Below are positions 1-13,652 of a DNA stretch of 64,000 nt, piece after piece. A model generated the notes under the pieces. It was not told where the DNA came from, searched no databases, and saw only the letters and a program-made list of their open reading frames with translations. How positions within the stretch are numbered: position 1 is the stretch's first letter; each line of letters begins with the position of its first letter. The stretch comes from Phycomyces blakesleeanus NRRL 1555(-). Lineage: Eukaryota > Mucoromycota > Mucoromycetes > Mucorales > Phycomycetaceae. The position numbers and the translations under genes were made by a program. Location: contig NW_017265188.1 in NCBI RefSeq assembly GCF_001638985.1, positions 434,001-498,000 on the forward strand, read 5' to 3'.

Positions 1-77
1 GTAAAATATTAAAGCAAAACCAAGTCAATTGATTTAAGCATTTGGGCCTTTTCCTATTATTATTATGTTTTCCTTTT

Positions 78-826
78 TTATGCTGCCTTGCGTGCCTTCT
101 CGGCTTTCTTGATAGAACCCTGGTCAACCTTGGGTTGCATCTTCTCATTGTTCAAGCCGAAAGGAGAGACAACACGGAAAGGACGCTTGAGCTCACCAGT
201 AGTAGCACGTTCTCCCCAGATGTGAATACGAGCTTCCTTTGTCAGCAAAAATGTCTTGAAGCCGAGAATAGACTGGATAATCAAAGGCTGGACATAATTG
301 AATTTGAGATGCAATACGATGATCATAGCAATTCCCATCAACGATTGCTTAATCGACTTTTTGATTTCCTCGATATCGTAATCTAATCAACACATCGCTT
401 TTGTTACTCTTTTTTTTTCTTTCTCTCATATTACCCTCTTTAATTCATCTCACCTACCCATCACTGTAATGTTAACCAGTTGTTCAGGTGCATCAGTACC
501 ATCCCAGTTTTGTTTGGCAGGTTCAACATAACGCAACAGAGTCTTGTCTATAAAATTAATCGAAGGAAAAGAAAGTAAAGAAAGTTAAGACCAAAGTACA
601 TAGCCTATATATATGTATGTATGTATTTAAGCTTACCATTCTTTTTCTTCACAACTGTAATAAGGTAGTAAGACATGCCGAGAATGGCAAGTTGAGCAGT
701 GACATAAAGGGCACGCAAGTACCAAATATAATTGTCTAAATCAAGACGCTTAGTAATCTGACGGGATACCAAAAAGAAAGCAACATTGAATAGTGGGTGG
801 TTGAGAGTCTTGTTCCAGTTGGGCAT
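78..826 (-). CDS. PHO88: PHO88/SND3 family ER membrane protein
   Basis: Small ER membrane protein of the Pho88 family, known in yeast as Snd3, a component of SRP-independent targeting first linked to phosphate uptake. Three exons (826-637, 547-458, 382-78) joined by GT-AG introns keep frame and give 194 aa, close to the family's ~190 aa. Matching stretches include the N-terminal segment with LVSRQITKRLDLDN, then LRALYVTAQL in the first hydrophobic helix, LLRYVEPAKQNWDG, DYDIEEIKKSIKQS, the second hydrophobic stretch MGIAMIIVLHLKFNYVQPLI, and a C-terminus with TGELKRPF and a lysine-rich tail. The start at 826 (MPNWNKTLNHP) was chosen because it aligns with the family; an upstream in-frame ATG at 934 would add a hydrophobic, unsupported extension. 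Family assignment is confident; function in this organism is by homology. Confidence 0.93.
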
Positions 827-3295
827 GATGAGAAATGGAAAGAGATGAAGTAAGAAAAGAAAGAGAGAGTATGTTAAACACAGTGTTCCCACCAAGGTTT
901 GATTGATACCAAAATAATGGAAGCGGCTATTCAATCGAATTTAGCGAGAATGTTCTCTCCACCCTATGTTATGTGCCAGACTGTGGCACAGTGGAGATAT
1001 AAATAAGGATGGAATTGAATTGAAGGATAAGATAAAGACACCTATTTGTTTACTTAATTAAAGGAAGAGAGTGATGTGGGGTATTACTTTATAATTATCT
1101 ATTTTACTAAATTGTATTTGACAATTCAGGTTATCTGTTAGTATCATTCAGTATATATATATTGAGATCTTCTTGAATTGAATTATATCTTGTCTTATTT
1201 TTGGTTTGTAGATTACTTTTGTTAGGGACTCCAAACACATTGATATGGTCGGAAGGGCAAGCTGTCCACTTTGAGACTGCTATAAACAAGTTGATTGTGA
1301 GGTTTAAAGCAAGAATATACAGTGATCCGTTGTCCTGGAAACGATATACTCCCAGAGATAAGCTTTTTGCCTAAAAAAGAAAAAGAAAAAAAAAAAGGCT
1401 TAGACACGAGTGAGTTTGGGTCAGATAGGTACACCATGTGTTAAATTATATTCTGTACAAACTGGTTTAATGATACCTTTGTCGTTGGTATCACTGATTT
1501 TCTTGAGTACGCTGAATAAAATGACAAGGACACAAGATTGTAATGATGATGGTTTATGCTTATACACATATAATCAAATAGATTGCTTTTTAAAAATAAA
1601 TTCCTCGCAAATGAAACACACCATCAAATACTCAGAAAACCCGAATATGTGGATTATAAACCCTTCCGATCATCCCCTGTACATTCGCAAAGTGGTGTGA
1701 GAAGAATGGTGTCAAATTTACCAATGAACCATTCTCGAAGAAGAGGAAAAGGAAGGAGGGGCAGGAAAGCTAGGTTATGAAATATTTATCCAATGGAAGA
1801 CGAATGCTTTGGTTATAAGTCTTGTGGATTCAAACAAAAAACAAAAAGTTACAGAACCAATCCAGTTTAAAGAATCCAGACAATTCCAGATTTTGTCTTT
1901 TCTTCTTCTTCGTTGGTTTTGTTTTCTTAATATAATTTTTCCAAATTTGGATATTTAGAAATAAATAAGCTATTTACACATGTTTTTTATATTTTTATTG
2001 TTGTTCTTGTTCTTGTCCTTTAATAATAATTTTTCATATCTAACAAGTAAGGCTAGGACAAGATTTATATCTTTTGATCGCATTTTCATAGAACCTATTT
2101 CTACTCAATAAAACAACAAGAAAATCAACTCCAAATAATAACCCAAATCCATGTGTGGTAAATAAATAAAATACAGCCGTGAGATATCTTTTATATATAT
2201 AATATAATAAGAGGAGATGGTTTTCTATTATTTAGGACTAGTACTCTTTCTACCAAAATACTATTGGTTCTTTAAAAAGTACTGTATTTACCGTAATGGC
2301 TCCAAGAAATCTTCTTATATACATATATATGCTGCTCCTCATATCTTTACAAGGATTTAATTGGGGGGTAGTCATAAATGAATAAAAATATTTTTATTAA
2401 TAAACAAGTTTTTTGACTTTATTGAATTCGCCAATAAACTCAAGATCCAAGACCCAAGAAAGTTTTTTTTTTTTAAGAAAAAATGACCATTAACAAAATG
2501 GAGGATATTCACCGTAATGGGCTCAAATTGAATGTTTAGCCTTTGGTCATGGACGACCTTGTCTGTATTCAAATAAGTTAGAAAGTAGGGAAAAAGACAT
2601 TTAACATGTTATTCATCCCACAACTTAAAATATCTCGCGTGGACATCGTTACTGTCGTACAAAGTTGGTAGAAAGTAGCTTTTTCTTTCTCTTTTCTTTC
2701 ACAAGCTTTGGACAATCTACAAGGATTGTGACAGAAATGTTTCATATCAATAAAGAAAATCTCAATAGGGAATAGAACAATCTAAAGGAAACATTAAATA
2801 TCTGAGGCCACATTAAGACAAATTAACGCAGTTGTTGGCACAAAAGATCTCATTATGCAATCACTCCACACCTCTCGCCAAAAATCGGATACCTCGACGC
2901 CGAGGATAAAGAAGATGACCGTTACTTACATTTGTCTATCTAAATTGTCCAAATGGACTACCTAGTTACCAGTAATTACTTTATACAAGCAGATAACACT
3001 CTCTATCTATCTCACGCAGATGTAAACTCAAAGTAGTTTAATCGTAAACAATAGTAGCCAATATTTTACTAAAATTGTACACAACCAGGTACACTATTGA
3101 CTGTATAATAAATATATAATATATAATATAATATATAATATGAGGTGTTTGAATGTATGTGTAGTACACACTCAGTACACCAAATGAAAAATAAAATAAA
3201 ATAAAAAAAATAAAATAAGGAACCTCTTTTTTGTTAGACAATGCCCTCTTAAATGAAGGCAAAGTAAAGTCTAGTTTGGATATTCAATGTTTCAC
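827..3295. other. Intergenic, no convincing gene
   Basis: AT-rich spacer with scattered short ORFs. The only stretch with an amino-acid feel is a plus-frame run at about 1207-1371 (reading includes NTLIWSEGQAVHFE and FKARIYSDPLSWKRY) that ends in TAA and follows a TAG that could be an acceptor; I do not recognise it, and it may be an old element fragment. The rest (poly-T tracts near 2460, AT microsatellite near 3105-3140) looks non-coding. Confidence 0.5.
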
Positions 3296-4318
3296 TTAGA
3301 CCACATAGCTTCTCGTGTGGTCCCTTGGACTTGATCTTAGTGAATGGCGTTCTAGTTCTCTTGGCGTAGGTCTGTCTTCAGAAGTCTCCCAGAGTCTTCT
3401 TCGGCCAGATTGTTGACGATTAATGTTTTCCGACGTGTGTACCGTTACACGTCTCTGGACAGGGGATTCCCGCATCCAATCAGGTAGAGGCTTCTGCTGT
3501 TTTCCATAGTATTCACGCAGGATCCGTGACACATGGCTCTCGCCTTCATAGTCAGATCCATCCGACTCTAATTTCAAGTATCAGAATAACCAATTCTGTC
3601 TTGTAAGATTTTCCGCTTCAATCTCATATGTACACTGCCTTACCTGGTTCATCTTCCCTCACCGACATCGCCTGAGTAGCATTCAATAATTTACCCCAAA
3701 GCTTCCCGCTCGTTCGTCTACTTTCACCTAAGCAAGATCCACAAGTTTAACTAGATAGTCTCCCACCCCCCTTCTCCCCCACCCTTCAAGTGGCATGTTT
3801 TCTTTTCTCTTTTTCGTTCTGTTGAGAAAATAAAACAAAAATAAAATCTTACTCTTTTCAGCCGTCATCTGTTTCCATTTCTCGTTCTGACGGACTCTTC
3901 CCCATAATGATTTTCCAGTCTCTGGTTGTTCCGGAAGGTTAGCAGCGAATTTATCATAGTATGAGCCATCTGTCTCTTCTGGTTTCTGAAAGCGAGCCCA
4001 TTTATTGCTGTGAGCATTTGTGCCGGTTGTGCTGGTAGTGTTGTCGGATTCCACTGAGCCAACCGAGAGCTCTGATGTCTGTCGGGATAGGGCTGAGGAT
4101 TGTCGAGAGAAGCCAAAATAAGATTTTATGGAACTGGAGTCTGAGCCAGGGGATCGTTCATTCAATGAGCTCTCAGGTAATTGTGTAAGAGGGGGTAATT
4201 GTGCATGCAGCAAGTATTCACAATTGTGTCTGGCTGGGTACATTCCAACGTCTTTGCCACAATCCTTGCAAAGGACAATTAGCTTCGACATGCGGTAATC
4301 AACTCTGTGGGCTCCCAT
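3296..4318 (-). CDS. MSO1-like Sec1-binding protein with N-terminal zinc-knuckle-like motif
   Basis: Three exons (4318-3853, 3727-3644, 3567-3296) splice in frame to 273 aa. The middle 84-nt exon was found by hand: it supplies GKLWGKLLNATQAMSVRED, which runs directly into SDGSDYEGESHVSRILREYY and KPLPDWMRE. This order (W-x-K-L segment, acidic patch, V-S-R-x-L-R-E-Y-Y, P-x-P-x-W) is the pattern I know from the Sec1-binding region of yeast Mso1, which helps Sec1 act on exocytic SNAREs at the plasma membrane. The N-terminus has C17-x2-C20-x10-H31-x-C33, a plausible zinc site absent from yeast Mso1. A serine-rich linker (about 50-110) and a second W-G-R-V-R-Q-N-E-K-W segment (about 141-150) lie between. 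Mso1 homology is by pattern recall; the extra N-terminal motif may mark a lineage-specific architecture. Confidence 0.72.
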
Positions 4319-4713
4319 TTTCAGTCAATATAAGTGTGTGAATGAGTGGAAGTGAGTATGTAAGTGAGTGTAAGTGAGTGTAAGTGAGTATGAGCGTGGG
4401 TGGGCAAGGGTTATATATAAACGAGAAAAAGAGAAAGAGATATTCACATCATTTCACTCACCGCCCTTGGACTCCTAATTTATATGTAAAATCAAGTAAT
4501 AAATTGTTTAAATGAAATTAGAGCCAAAAAATTCATCCAACCATTGAAATCACTTTCCAAGATAGGCTTGTGTAATATATATTTATATAATAGATAGTCG
4601 TCAAAGGAGTTGTTCCTTTTTATACTTTTGTTTGACGAAGTAAGGGGTGTTTGTTGATGAGAGGTTTTTTTTGTTCTATTGTCATTTTATTTGTGTTCTC
4701 TTCTTCTTTTGGT
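4319..4713. other. Intergenic spacer with GTGAGT-type tandem repeat
   Basis: Between two minus-strand genes. Positions about 4330-4400 contain a degenerate tandem repeat built on AGTGAGTGTA/AGTGAGTATG, immediately upstream of the MSO1-like start codon, so it may lie in that gene's promoter or 5' leader. The rest is AT-rich and probably holds the 3' end of that promoter and the DNM1 terminator region. Confidence 0.5.
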
Positions 4714-7700
4714 TTAAAGTACACCATTAACAATATCAAATGCCTGTTTGTATACATCCAAGAGAGCCTTGCATTTTGACCTTTCTGCAGCCATTCCTTC
4801 ATCTTCTTGAAGAAGTTCGGGAAAGAGCTCTTGTTTGTAGAGCGAGGTTACCAACCTATTTTGCACCGCCTCCCGCGAGTGGTTGACCAGCAAATGCATC
4901 ACAGCCTTGGGAACCATATCCTGAACATTCTTACGCACAATGGTAAAGTAATTGGTAATAAGCGTACGAATAAGCTGCACTTCCAACTCCTCACGATCCG
5001 ATACAGGCACAATATCACCCTGGATCGACGCCTGCTCCAGTTTACGCTCTAGTTCAGACTCCATCATAGAATTGACAGACATTGGGGGTACATAATGACT
5101 ATTCTCCATCACCTCCTGAGGGCCCAATGCAGGGCGGTCGTTCTTGTTTGCACCTCCAAAGAAATACGTCAAGAAAGAGTCTTTTTGGCCCTGTTGCATA
5201 TTAGAATCCGCAGACCGGGGAGAACCACCATTCATCATCATCATAGCACGTTCATCCTCTGCCTCACGACCAACACTAGAAATCGATTCTGCTCTGGTAG
5301 TCTATCAGCACACACACACATCACAGAGCAACCATATATAAACATTAGTCCGCCGATATTTATATCCTGCAAGTGTCGTTATGCCAAAAGCTTACCCGCT
5401 TCTTTTCGGCAACTTTCTTCTTCTTGCGGGTTTCATGCTCTACACTCGACATGGCTCCTGCTGCACCCAAAAAATCAGGATGGTTGGTATTAATATAAGC
5501 CCTCTCAATAGCAATCAGGCTTTCTACATAAGTAGATGTTGGGCTCAGTCTCTCCTGCAGGAGTTCTGAGACGACCTCGATTAGTCTTGTCTGGAGCTTG
5601 GGGTATCGCATCATTTCCTATCATTGTATATGCCCATGTCAATATTAATATGAATAACATTTATTTCTTATATATAATTCTTCGTATATACAAATAACCA
5701 TTTTTTTACAAACCTTGTCTTCTGAATTGTGGCATATTTTCATCAACTCTTCATACACCAACTCGACACACCGTAAGCTTGGTGTCTCCAATAACTTGAT
5801 CTGTGGCTTCACAAGCAAGTCAAATGCAATCTCAGGTACAAACAGTGATGGTCGCGGACCGGTCGAGTTACGGATTGCAGTCCGGATATCATTGTTTGTG
5901 AGGTTTGCGCAAGGACGTATAGCATCCAGTGCATGTCCAAATACGTTGTTGAATATATAATAAATGCGCGCTCCACCACAGCTATATAAGAAGAAGATTA
6001 AAAGAAAATGATATCAATATGTATGCACAATAGATTATATTATAATATAATCATATTCCATTTCTTACAGTTCTTTAGTTGACATTTCTGAGGAAGTTCC
6101 GTCAATAGCAGCCACAAATGCGTTGGCAAAACGAGTCAGCATACGTAGGATCAGGGTTCCCTGTATAAAAAAATAGAGTTTCATCATGAATATGAATATA
6201 AATATATATGCTTTATGGTTTTTTTTACTTACATGATGTATGGGCTCAGCAGCTAGTGAAGGTTCACCATACTGTGATAAGTCTTGTTGTGTCTGGCTAA
6301 TCAATGAACTAAGCTTGGACCGGAGTTCAGGCAACTTTTCTTTGATGTGAGCCAAAAGGATCTATCGATAATTCCAAAAGGATGAGTTTGAGCCACCCTC
6401 TTTTGTACACACGCATATAGATATATTCACATGCAATATTATATGGTATCCTTCCGCACATACGTGTATATATGTATACATACAGTATTAAGTAATTTAC
6501 TAAGATATTGTGTTCCACATCGTGCGTAAATGTTCCGGTATGCAGAGTGTTGTTGAAAGAACAGGTTTTCAGACTTGAGTGCGTCTTTCATTGGCTTGTT
6601 GGTCAAGATGTCCTGCTGGCTTCTGTTGACAACACCTACAAATCCAAGCTTGAGAGGATAGGATCTTCCAGTGAGAATATCGAGTGCGTTCGTTCCGGCA
6701 TCCATAAGGTCTAGTTTAGTGAGTACACCAACGGTTCGTTTACCTGTGATTTATTAAAAAAAAATTAGAAAACATTATTTTAACCACAATAATATTATAT
6801 TTTATTTAATCATTTTACCCTCTGGATCTACTTGTCTAGCGATCTTTAAACTATCCGAATTGACCAAATCACTATTTGCAGGAGTTACAGCCAGGATGAT
6901 ACTTTGTTGTTAATCGGTTTGTTACATAAAAATAAAAATAAAGTCTTTGGTTAATTACTAATCCTTGTACGCATCATTACAACAAAAAAAATCCTTTCCC
7001 ATCTTAGACTCTTATTCATTATATTAAATTAATTTGTGTACCTGTTTGGTTTTGAAATATAGTCCATAATAAGGTCTCTAATTTGCTTTTCAATATCTGA
7101 AGGCTGGTCCCCTACAATCTCAAAATAAAATTCGAACTCTTCAGGATCTCTGACTCTTATATACACACTTTATCTCTATCTATCTATTTCTTTGTTTCGT
7201 CCTTTCATTACTTACCAATAGGGATCTAAGAATAAATACAATAAATACAATATAAATAATATGCTCATATCTTCAGTTCTTTTGAAACAATAATAATAAT
7301 AATAATAATAATAGAAATTAAATTAAAATATAGTATCAAACAACCCCTACCTTTGTCATACCCGGAAGATCCACCAGGGTCAAAGTCAGTACACGGGGAG
7401 AGTAAATGCGTAGATGGATTGGCATGCGTGAAATGCCTTTGTTTCCTCCTGCAATTCGACTCGTCTCGCGCTCAATCTCTTCTCTAATCTCTCCAAAGTC
7501 ATAAAACTTTTTGTCCTGAGTGTGCAAAAACTCTCCATAGTCAGGTGCATCAGCCTGCTTTGATGTAATAAGTTGTAGAACTAATGGTCTGCGCGTTACG
7601 ATCCCGCTACCCCGTGGTAAGAAATCACGTTGGACGATCGTCTCTAGTACGGATGATTTTCCGGACGATTGTGACCCGACAACTACGATTTGAGGAAGGT

Positions 7701-7776
7701 CGAGTGTGCCATGGGCGCTAATTGATGAGGCCACAGTCTGGAGCTTATTCGTCAATTCAATCAGGTCGTCGCTCAT
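4714..7776 (-). CDS. DNM1: Dynamin-related GTPase DNM1 (mitochondrial/peroxisomal fission)
   Basis: Ten exons: 7776-7351, 7225-7216 (10 nt), 7111-7042, 6901-6819, 6743-6484, 6361-6233, 6160-6069, 5981-5714, 5617-5396, 5301-4714. All junctions are GT-AG and in phase, giving 715 aa. GTPase motifs: P-loop GSQSSGKS (34-41), switch II DLPG (136-139), TKLD (205-208). The middle domain carries the family's [13 protein letters not shown] and [22 protein letters not shown]. The GED at the C-terminus has [17 protein letters not shown] and [11 protein letters not shown]. The [10 protein letters not shown] element before the variable insert, and overall similarity to yeast Dnm1 rather than Vps1, point to fission of mitochondria and peroxisomes. 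The 10-nt microexon ATCCCTATTG encodes I-P-I-G after the DLPG-MTK segment; skipping it would shift frame. Confidence 0.96.
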
Positions 7777-8651
7777 CTTTCTAGTGTATAGTGTAGTGTC
7801 TAATTCAAATAAACGTTTGCCTCTTTATTTTATTCTTTAAAAAGGGGAAAGAGGTATAAGTATTCTGGAAGAGTGGGAAAGAAAAAAAAACGGAAGAGAA
7901 GAGAAGAGAAATAGAGAAACAAAAAAGGTAGCTGAAAAAAAATATGAGTCAAAATCAACCATATCATATTAAACGAAAATATTATCACAAAAAATAAAAG
8001 GTTCATTTTTTTTTGAAGCTCAAAAAAAAAGACGGAAGAGAGGATCCCGGGACTGACTTTTAATTTGTTGTCATGGTTGCCTGTTTTTTATTGTTTTTTT
8101 TTATGGTTATAATACAAAAAGATAGTATGTTATATATAAAGTAAAGAGAAGAAGATGAAACAAATATTAGAAATATTAGATCTATTGATAATATAGAATT
8201 TTTCAAAGTGTATACATCTGGTATCTACTTTCTAGAAAATTTTATTTTACTCTGTCCTCCAAGTATTGTAACCCGGTAACCAACAAATAAAATTCTTTGA
8301 TATGAGCCCTTTTCTGAACATTCGTTCATTCATTCCTTTATTTATTCATTTAGTTTATGTCTCAAACTGATAGTAATAAAAACATAGCGAGTAAGTATAA
8401 TGTATATATAATCCTTAAAAGCACACAAGTTTATTAATATTTACAAAAAGTAAGTGCGTAAAAGAGATTAATCAATCAATTGATTAATTAATTAATAGAA
8501 AATGTACTATAGTGTGGAGAGGATCTTGAAAGTAATCGGTTCTTTTTTTTCGTATTTCCTTTTTCGATAAGATGAAAGTGGGGGAAATAAAGGAAAAGTC
8601 TGATTCTCGGTTACAGTGGATCGAACTGATTTATTCCGCTTCACTGAATTG
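7777..8651. other. Intergenic spacer upstream of DNM1
   Basis: AT-rich DNA holding the presumed DNM1 promoter (just above 7776, with purine-rich GAAGAGAAGAG runs around 7880-7915) and the 3' flank of the F-box gene. I see no ORF with a recognisable product and no RNA gene. Confidence 0.5.
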
Positions 8652-10815
8652 TTACTCACTGACTGGCATATTTACGCAATATTCCTCGACAACTTTAAAC
8701 AAAAACGAAGCACAATACTGACGATAGCGCTTATCCGACAACAGCGTATTAGTATGATTATTCTCGCTAAATCCTATCGTGTGGCGAATCTCGAGGGATG
8801 GCCTTGCATCGTCTGCCCTTGTATTAGCGGTTTCTTGAGGGAAATTGATGCTCTCTATGAGGACATAAAATAAACAGACTTTCCACATTCTTCCACCGCT
8901 TGGGTATGTTTCAAAAAATACAGGGCGATAAATCCAACTCGAGGAGTTGAATCCAGTAACACTGACAGGCTTTTGTCGCTCATAACGTTGTTTTTTCCCG
9001 TTAGAATCCGGGCCTCTATTATCTATTGTGTCGATCATAAAGTAATTGATTTTGTGGGGAGAAGAATAGGACTGTTTGCGATATCCCTTGTGCATCCTTT
9101 CAAAGTTTACATAATCGATAACCAGCTTTTTGAGAGATGTATACGGCATGTTGATCTCAAGCTCCTTCGTTTGTGACATTAGCCCGTATATCATCACCCA
9201 ATGGAATTCCAACGTCTCTAGGTTTCTGCAAGTGCAGGATATATAATAGAGTATATACGCCATAATACTTAATCTGCCAAGCAAAAGATGCTTCAACCCA
9301 TGACTCCTTGGATATATCCGTTCGTTCAAAAGTGAAATGTCTTTTTGTTCCTCCAGATTATGTTCTATATTATTATAGTTTTCAGTACTTATTATAAGGA
9401 CGTCTCCATCAACTAGTAACAGCTCCAACACGGGACATCCATGGAGTATATAGTCCACTTCAATTTCCACTCGATAATTTAGTTTAATAATCAAAGAAAC
9501 CAAACAAGGAAAATGATCAAAACGCCTTATTTGTATAGACGGCCCGTATGGAATAAAGCAGCAGGTCAGGCACAATCTTTGTACTGAATCTGAACATGCG
9601 TTTAAACACATCTCCATTGGCATACTGGGGTTACCACGCGAAGTTTTGAATCTTAATCCTTTAACTCTGTATTCTGCCTTGGTGATACGGACATGAAATT
9701 TCATAATAAATTCCCATATCATGTGTGATTGCCACTGACTCGTTGGACGATCTTTTAATACAATGGATTTTAAGTTCTGGAAGAATGGTGGAAGCCGGCG
9801 TAATTTGTTGAGTATGTGTCCCTGGTACTGAACCGATATGTTCATCAAATCTCTCACTGGCCGCTCAAAGGGACCTTCGATATTTTCAAATAAAGTTGGT
9901 AGTGGCCGGATTCTGAAAGACAATGCCTTGTAGCTGAATATCTCTAGTTTCGGATACTTTAGCGCACAATAATACAGCAATGAAAAATCTGTAAGCTCAT
10001 AGCATATATCCAATTCCACCATCATCTTTGCAGGCGATGGACATGCGATGCGTTCAAACTCCTCGACAGTTACAGGAGCAATCGAAAACTTTATCCGGAG
10101 AGCGGTAAGATTTGGTAATAAGTGGTGTAGTTTCTCCAGATCATCTACCGAGAAATAGTCTGACGTCTCGTAATCTATGTTCCTGATCACAAGAACATTG
10201 AGCGTAGGTATACAAAAAGCTATATTTAATATGGTTTGAGCTTTTCTGGTTCCATAGATATATGGAATGTCGGTATTTAGGTAAGATAGATTTCTCCATG
10301 CAGTCCAATATACTTTTTTCATAAAAACCGACGGCGAAACAGAAAGTGGATATAGAAACAATATATTCACGTTCACAAAGTATTTTTGTATTTCAGTTAT
10401 TTCCGCATTTGATGCTAAGATTAACGGCCCCAGTTTCAATTTCCTTGTAAATGCTCCATTAGTTCGGTAGTTTGGTAACATAATAGAAGACATTTCAATC
10501 ACTTCCTATAGAGTATATAGGTACGTGTATTTGTTATTAATAAGAAGAGAAATGTTGCATTCATCTCTGGGTTATGATTCAATAACTCACATAAATTGGG
10601 ATTGTGTCTTTGATATACATTAATCCATTAATACCATTGGAAACCTTTTGTGTATAAATTGCTTTGCGACGATGGTTAATAACAACAGTTTGCCAGATCA
10701 GTTGGTAAAAGGGTTTTCTCCATGATTTACACACTTTTGAGCAATTTATATAGTCACTTCTAGTAAGATGTGATGCGATAATGAAAAACAGCTCAGCAGG
10801 AAACTCGTGAGTCAT
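8652..10815 (-). CDS. F-box protein with LRR-like C-terminal region
   Basis: Two exons (10815-10591 and 10505-8652) with a GTGAGT donor give 692 aa. The N-terminal ~45 residues fit the F-box consensus: FPAELFFIIASHLTRSDYIN, then CSKVCKSWRKPFYQLIW. This segment normally binds Skp1 in SCF ubiquitin ligases. The remaining ~640 residues contain irregular leucine/isoleucine-spaced repeats such as LPNLTALRIKFSI, YPKLEIFSYKAL and CRNLETLEFHW, as in F-box/LRR proteins that are strongly expanded in Mucoromycota. No substrate can be inferred. The long second exon is intact, with no stop in 618 codons, so this is not a relic. The start at 10815 places the F-box at residue 5, usual for the family. Confidence 0.82.
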
Positions 10816-13612
10816 ATTCTCAAAGTTGACAGCTTCTCAAAGATAGATAATACGATGCTTTTATATTTCTTTTTTTTTCTTCTTCAGCAAAAAAACAACC
10901 TTGTCATAATACAGCTAGGTATAATCTACACTATGTAACTAAAGGGCTTATTCGGTAATAATTTAGAACTTTATGATGGATATTAGCTAGACCATACTTA
11001 AAGTACGCAAAATCAGAGAGGTTATTAAAATGATTTTATAGACATGAAAAACCGTTACGCTAAAAGAGGAGAAGAAATATGTAGGCAGTTGATTATGTAT
11101 ATAATAATTGAATTTTTGTTATGGTTTAAAGATATTTTAGTAAAAATAAACACTTGATTTGCATTGGTTTTATGGAGAATTCCTGGTACCATGAAAATTA
11201 TCTTGTACAATCCAATTCTTTGGTAATACTCATCCAAATACAAAATATTTCCAGAATCAACAAATAACAATACCAATCAAACCGAAAACACAAAACATTT
11301 AAGACTTGTTTATTATATATAAAGGACAAAGGTTAAGAAAAATTAGGATGAACTTTTGATAAAATAAAATCAAGAATCTTTTGTACGTGCGTTAATTACT
11401 AAAATTATCAGTCTCTTTCAGGTGTAATGTTTTATTCTTACACCAATAATTTTTATATTTTTTTATATCAGACATGCTATACTATTGTACTTATTATGCG
11501 AGTCCTTTCTTATTTAGCAGTATACAAATATATCTTCGCAGAAAGTCTACTTATCTTGACGGCTTATTTAAAGCAATATAGATCTTAACAAAATAATATA
11601 TACTCTAGTGCCAAAGTTATTTTTTTTTTCGCAATTAATTGATTTCGTTCTTTCGTATGATCAAACTCATAAAGCGTATTCGGTATCGATACTTCAACTG
11701 CTCTCTTCTTTAAATATAGTAATATCCATGTTATATTCAAGCTTACATTAACATTCTGTGCCAGCATGCCTTGAGGATGTCGCAGAGGTTTTTCATAAAC
11801 AAAATAGATCTATGAGAAATAGTGATTGGTTCAAATCGCTAGGTTTTCCGAAAGCAGGACAGAAGTCCAATGAGACTCAAAGAAACGATCCAAAAAAATG
11901 CTACTGGTGCCTTCATTATAAGTCAGACTAGCGACACTACCAAAGGACCCGCTTTAAGAATAGGCAGTATCATTGACTCGGAAAGGGTTGGATATGTTAT
12001 TAATTATTTACCATAGCAAAATATGAAAGAATCCAGGGTCTTTACGATTACGCTGAACCTATAAGAGATCTTTTATACTGTATGTATAATGACTATACTG
12101 CTATCATACAGAGATACTACTAATAAACCTCCGGTTAACAAAGAACACAATTAAAAGGTGGCAATTTTTGCAGGGTTCTTTTGAGTCTTAAAGGCCAACA
12201 ACAGAGTATGTTTGCTGCCGAAAAGGTCCTCTACTAGAATTTCAATCGAGTTAATAATATTGCTCACCTCTCCTTCTATTTCAACCAAGAGCATAAAGAC
12301 AGAAATAATACATTGCAAGTAAGAATCAAATGCTTTTTCAATTACTGAATCTGGTATGTTTAGATACTGTCCCTCAAATTCCCAGTTATTTCTCAAAAAG
12401 TTGAAGCCTTAACTTCTCGCCCATAACACCGCCACTAAACACTAAATGTAATCAGTTTTAGCTTCTCTGCTATTATCCTTTTATATATTATTATAAAGTA
12501 CCAATTTAAAGTGTTTGGAGGATATGACTTCATCACAGGTTGCCTGTTGGTTGTAAAATCGAGATATTGCTATTAGACTTCTAAGCCCCCCCCCCCCTTA
12601 CCAATTGCAATTTCACATCGCAATATTAGAAAATTCAACACATGACCATCAAACTAAATGCACTGTAAGGTTAAGAGAAGCTGTTTTGGAGGGGTTTGAT
12701 ATGTAATAAAAAATGACAAATTTCAGAGGACAATTATTGACAAGAAGAAAATAATTATTCCAATATATCTATTGCTAGGCATCCTCCAAGAAGCCTTTTT
12801 TTTTAATTGGTGATTACATTTCTTGAATGCTTTAGTGAATCATTGCTTTTATTATTATTTTGTGGTTGTGTATTGGCGAAAGAGGATGTTTTTTATCAAT
12901 TAAAATAAATAAGGTGGAAAAATAGTGAAATATTGAAAAGGTGGCTTTCTTTTGGATTAAAAAGTAAAGAAATAAGAAAAAGGATGTCAATTAGTGCTTA
13001 ATTAAACTTCAACCTTAAATCAACCCTTAACCCCTCGAAAAAAAAAAGCTTTACGAAAATCCCCTACTTAAGTTGACCCCCCTTTTTTATATCTCAGTGT
13101 AAAAAATAATAATACTGTCAATAATATCGAAGAGCTTATTCGGAATAATGCTGCCAGGAGGTTTTATTAAATTTTGCTTAGTAGATTGAGGAGAGTTTGC
13201 TAATAACAACGACACTGATGAAACTGATGTTGGCTGACAAGAGGACACTACATTTGTTGTATTTAAGCGTAAGAATGATAAAACAAAAACAAAATTCATT
13301 CACAATTAATGAAAGCGTATTCATTTCAAAAATATACTATTCCCATATTAAAAAGGTATTCATACATCCTATAGAAAAACAATCATAGTATTACACTCAA
13401 ACCCTCCAAGTAATAGGTATATATAGCCCACTTTTCTAGTTAAAGACTGCTTCTATACTTGATATAGTCATAGAAGTTGATAAATATGCTGTCAATCTTA
13501 ACAAGTTTAACCATTGCTGGTTCTTTATTTATTATTTTTACTTTATTTATTTACTTAACTCTTTGCTTCTTATTTTTTTTTAGTGCCAACACTTATAATT
13601 TCTCCAGTATTT

Positions 13613-13652
<40 letters not shown>

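Noticed and set aside
8616..9176. Plus-strand ORFs opposite the F-box gene
   Set aside because: They overlap an intact 618-codon exon on minus and show no protein features.
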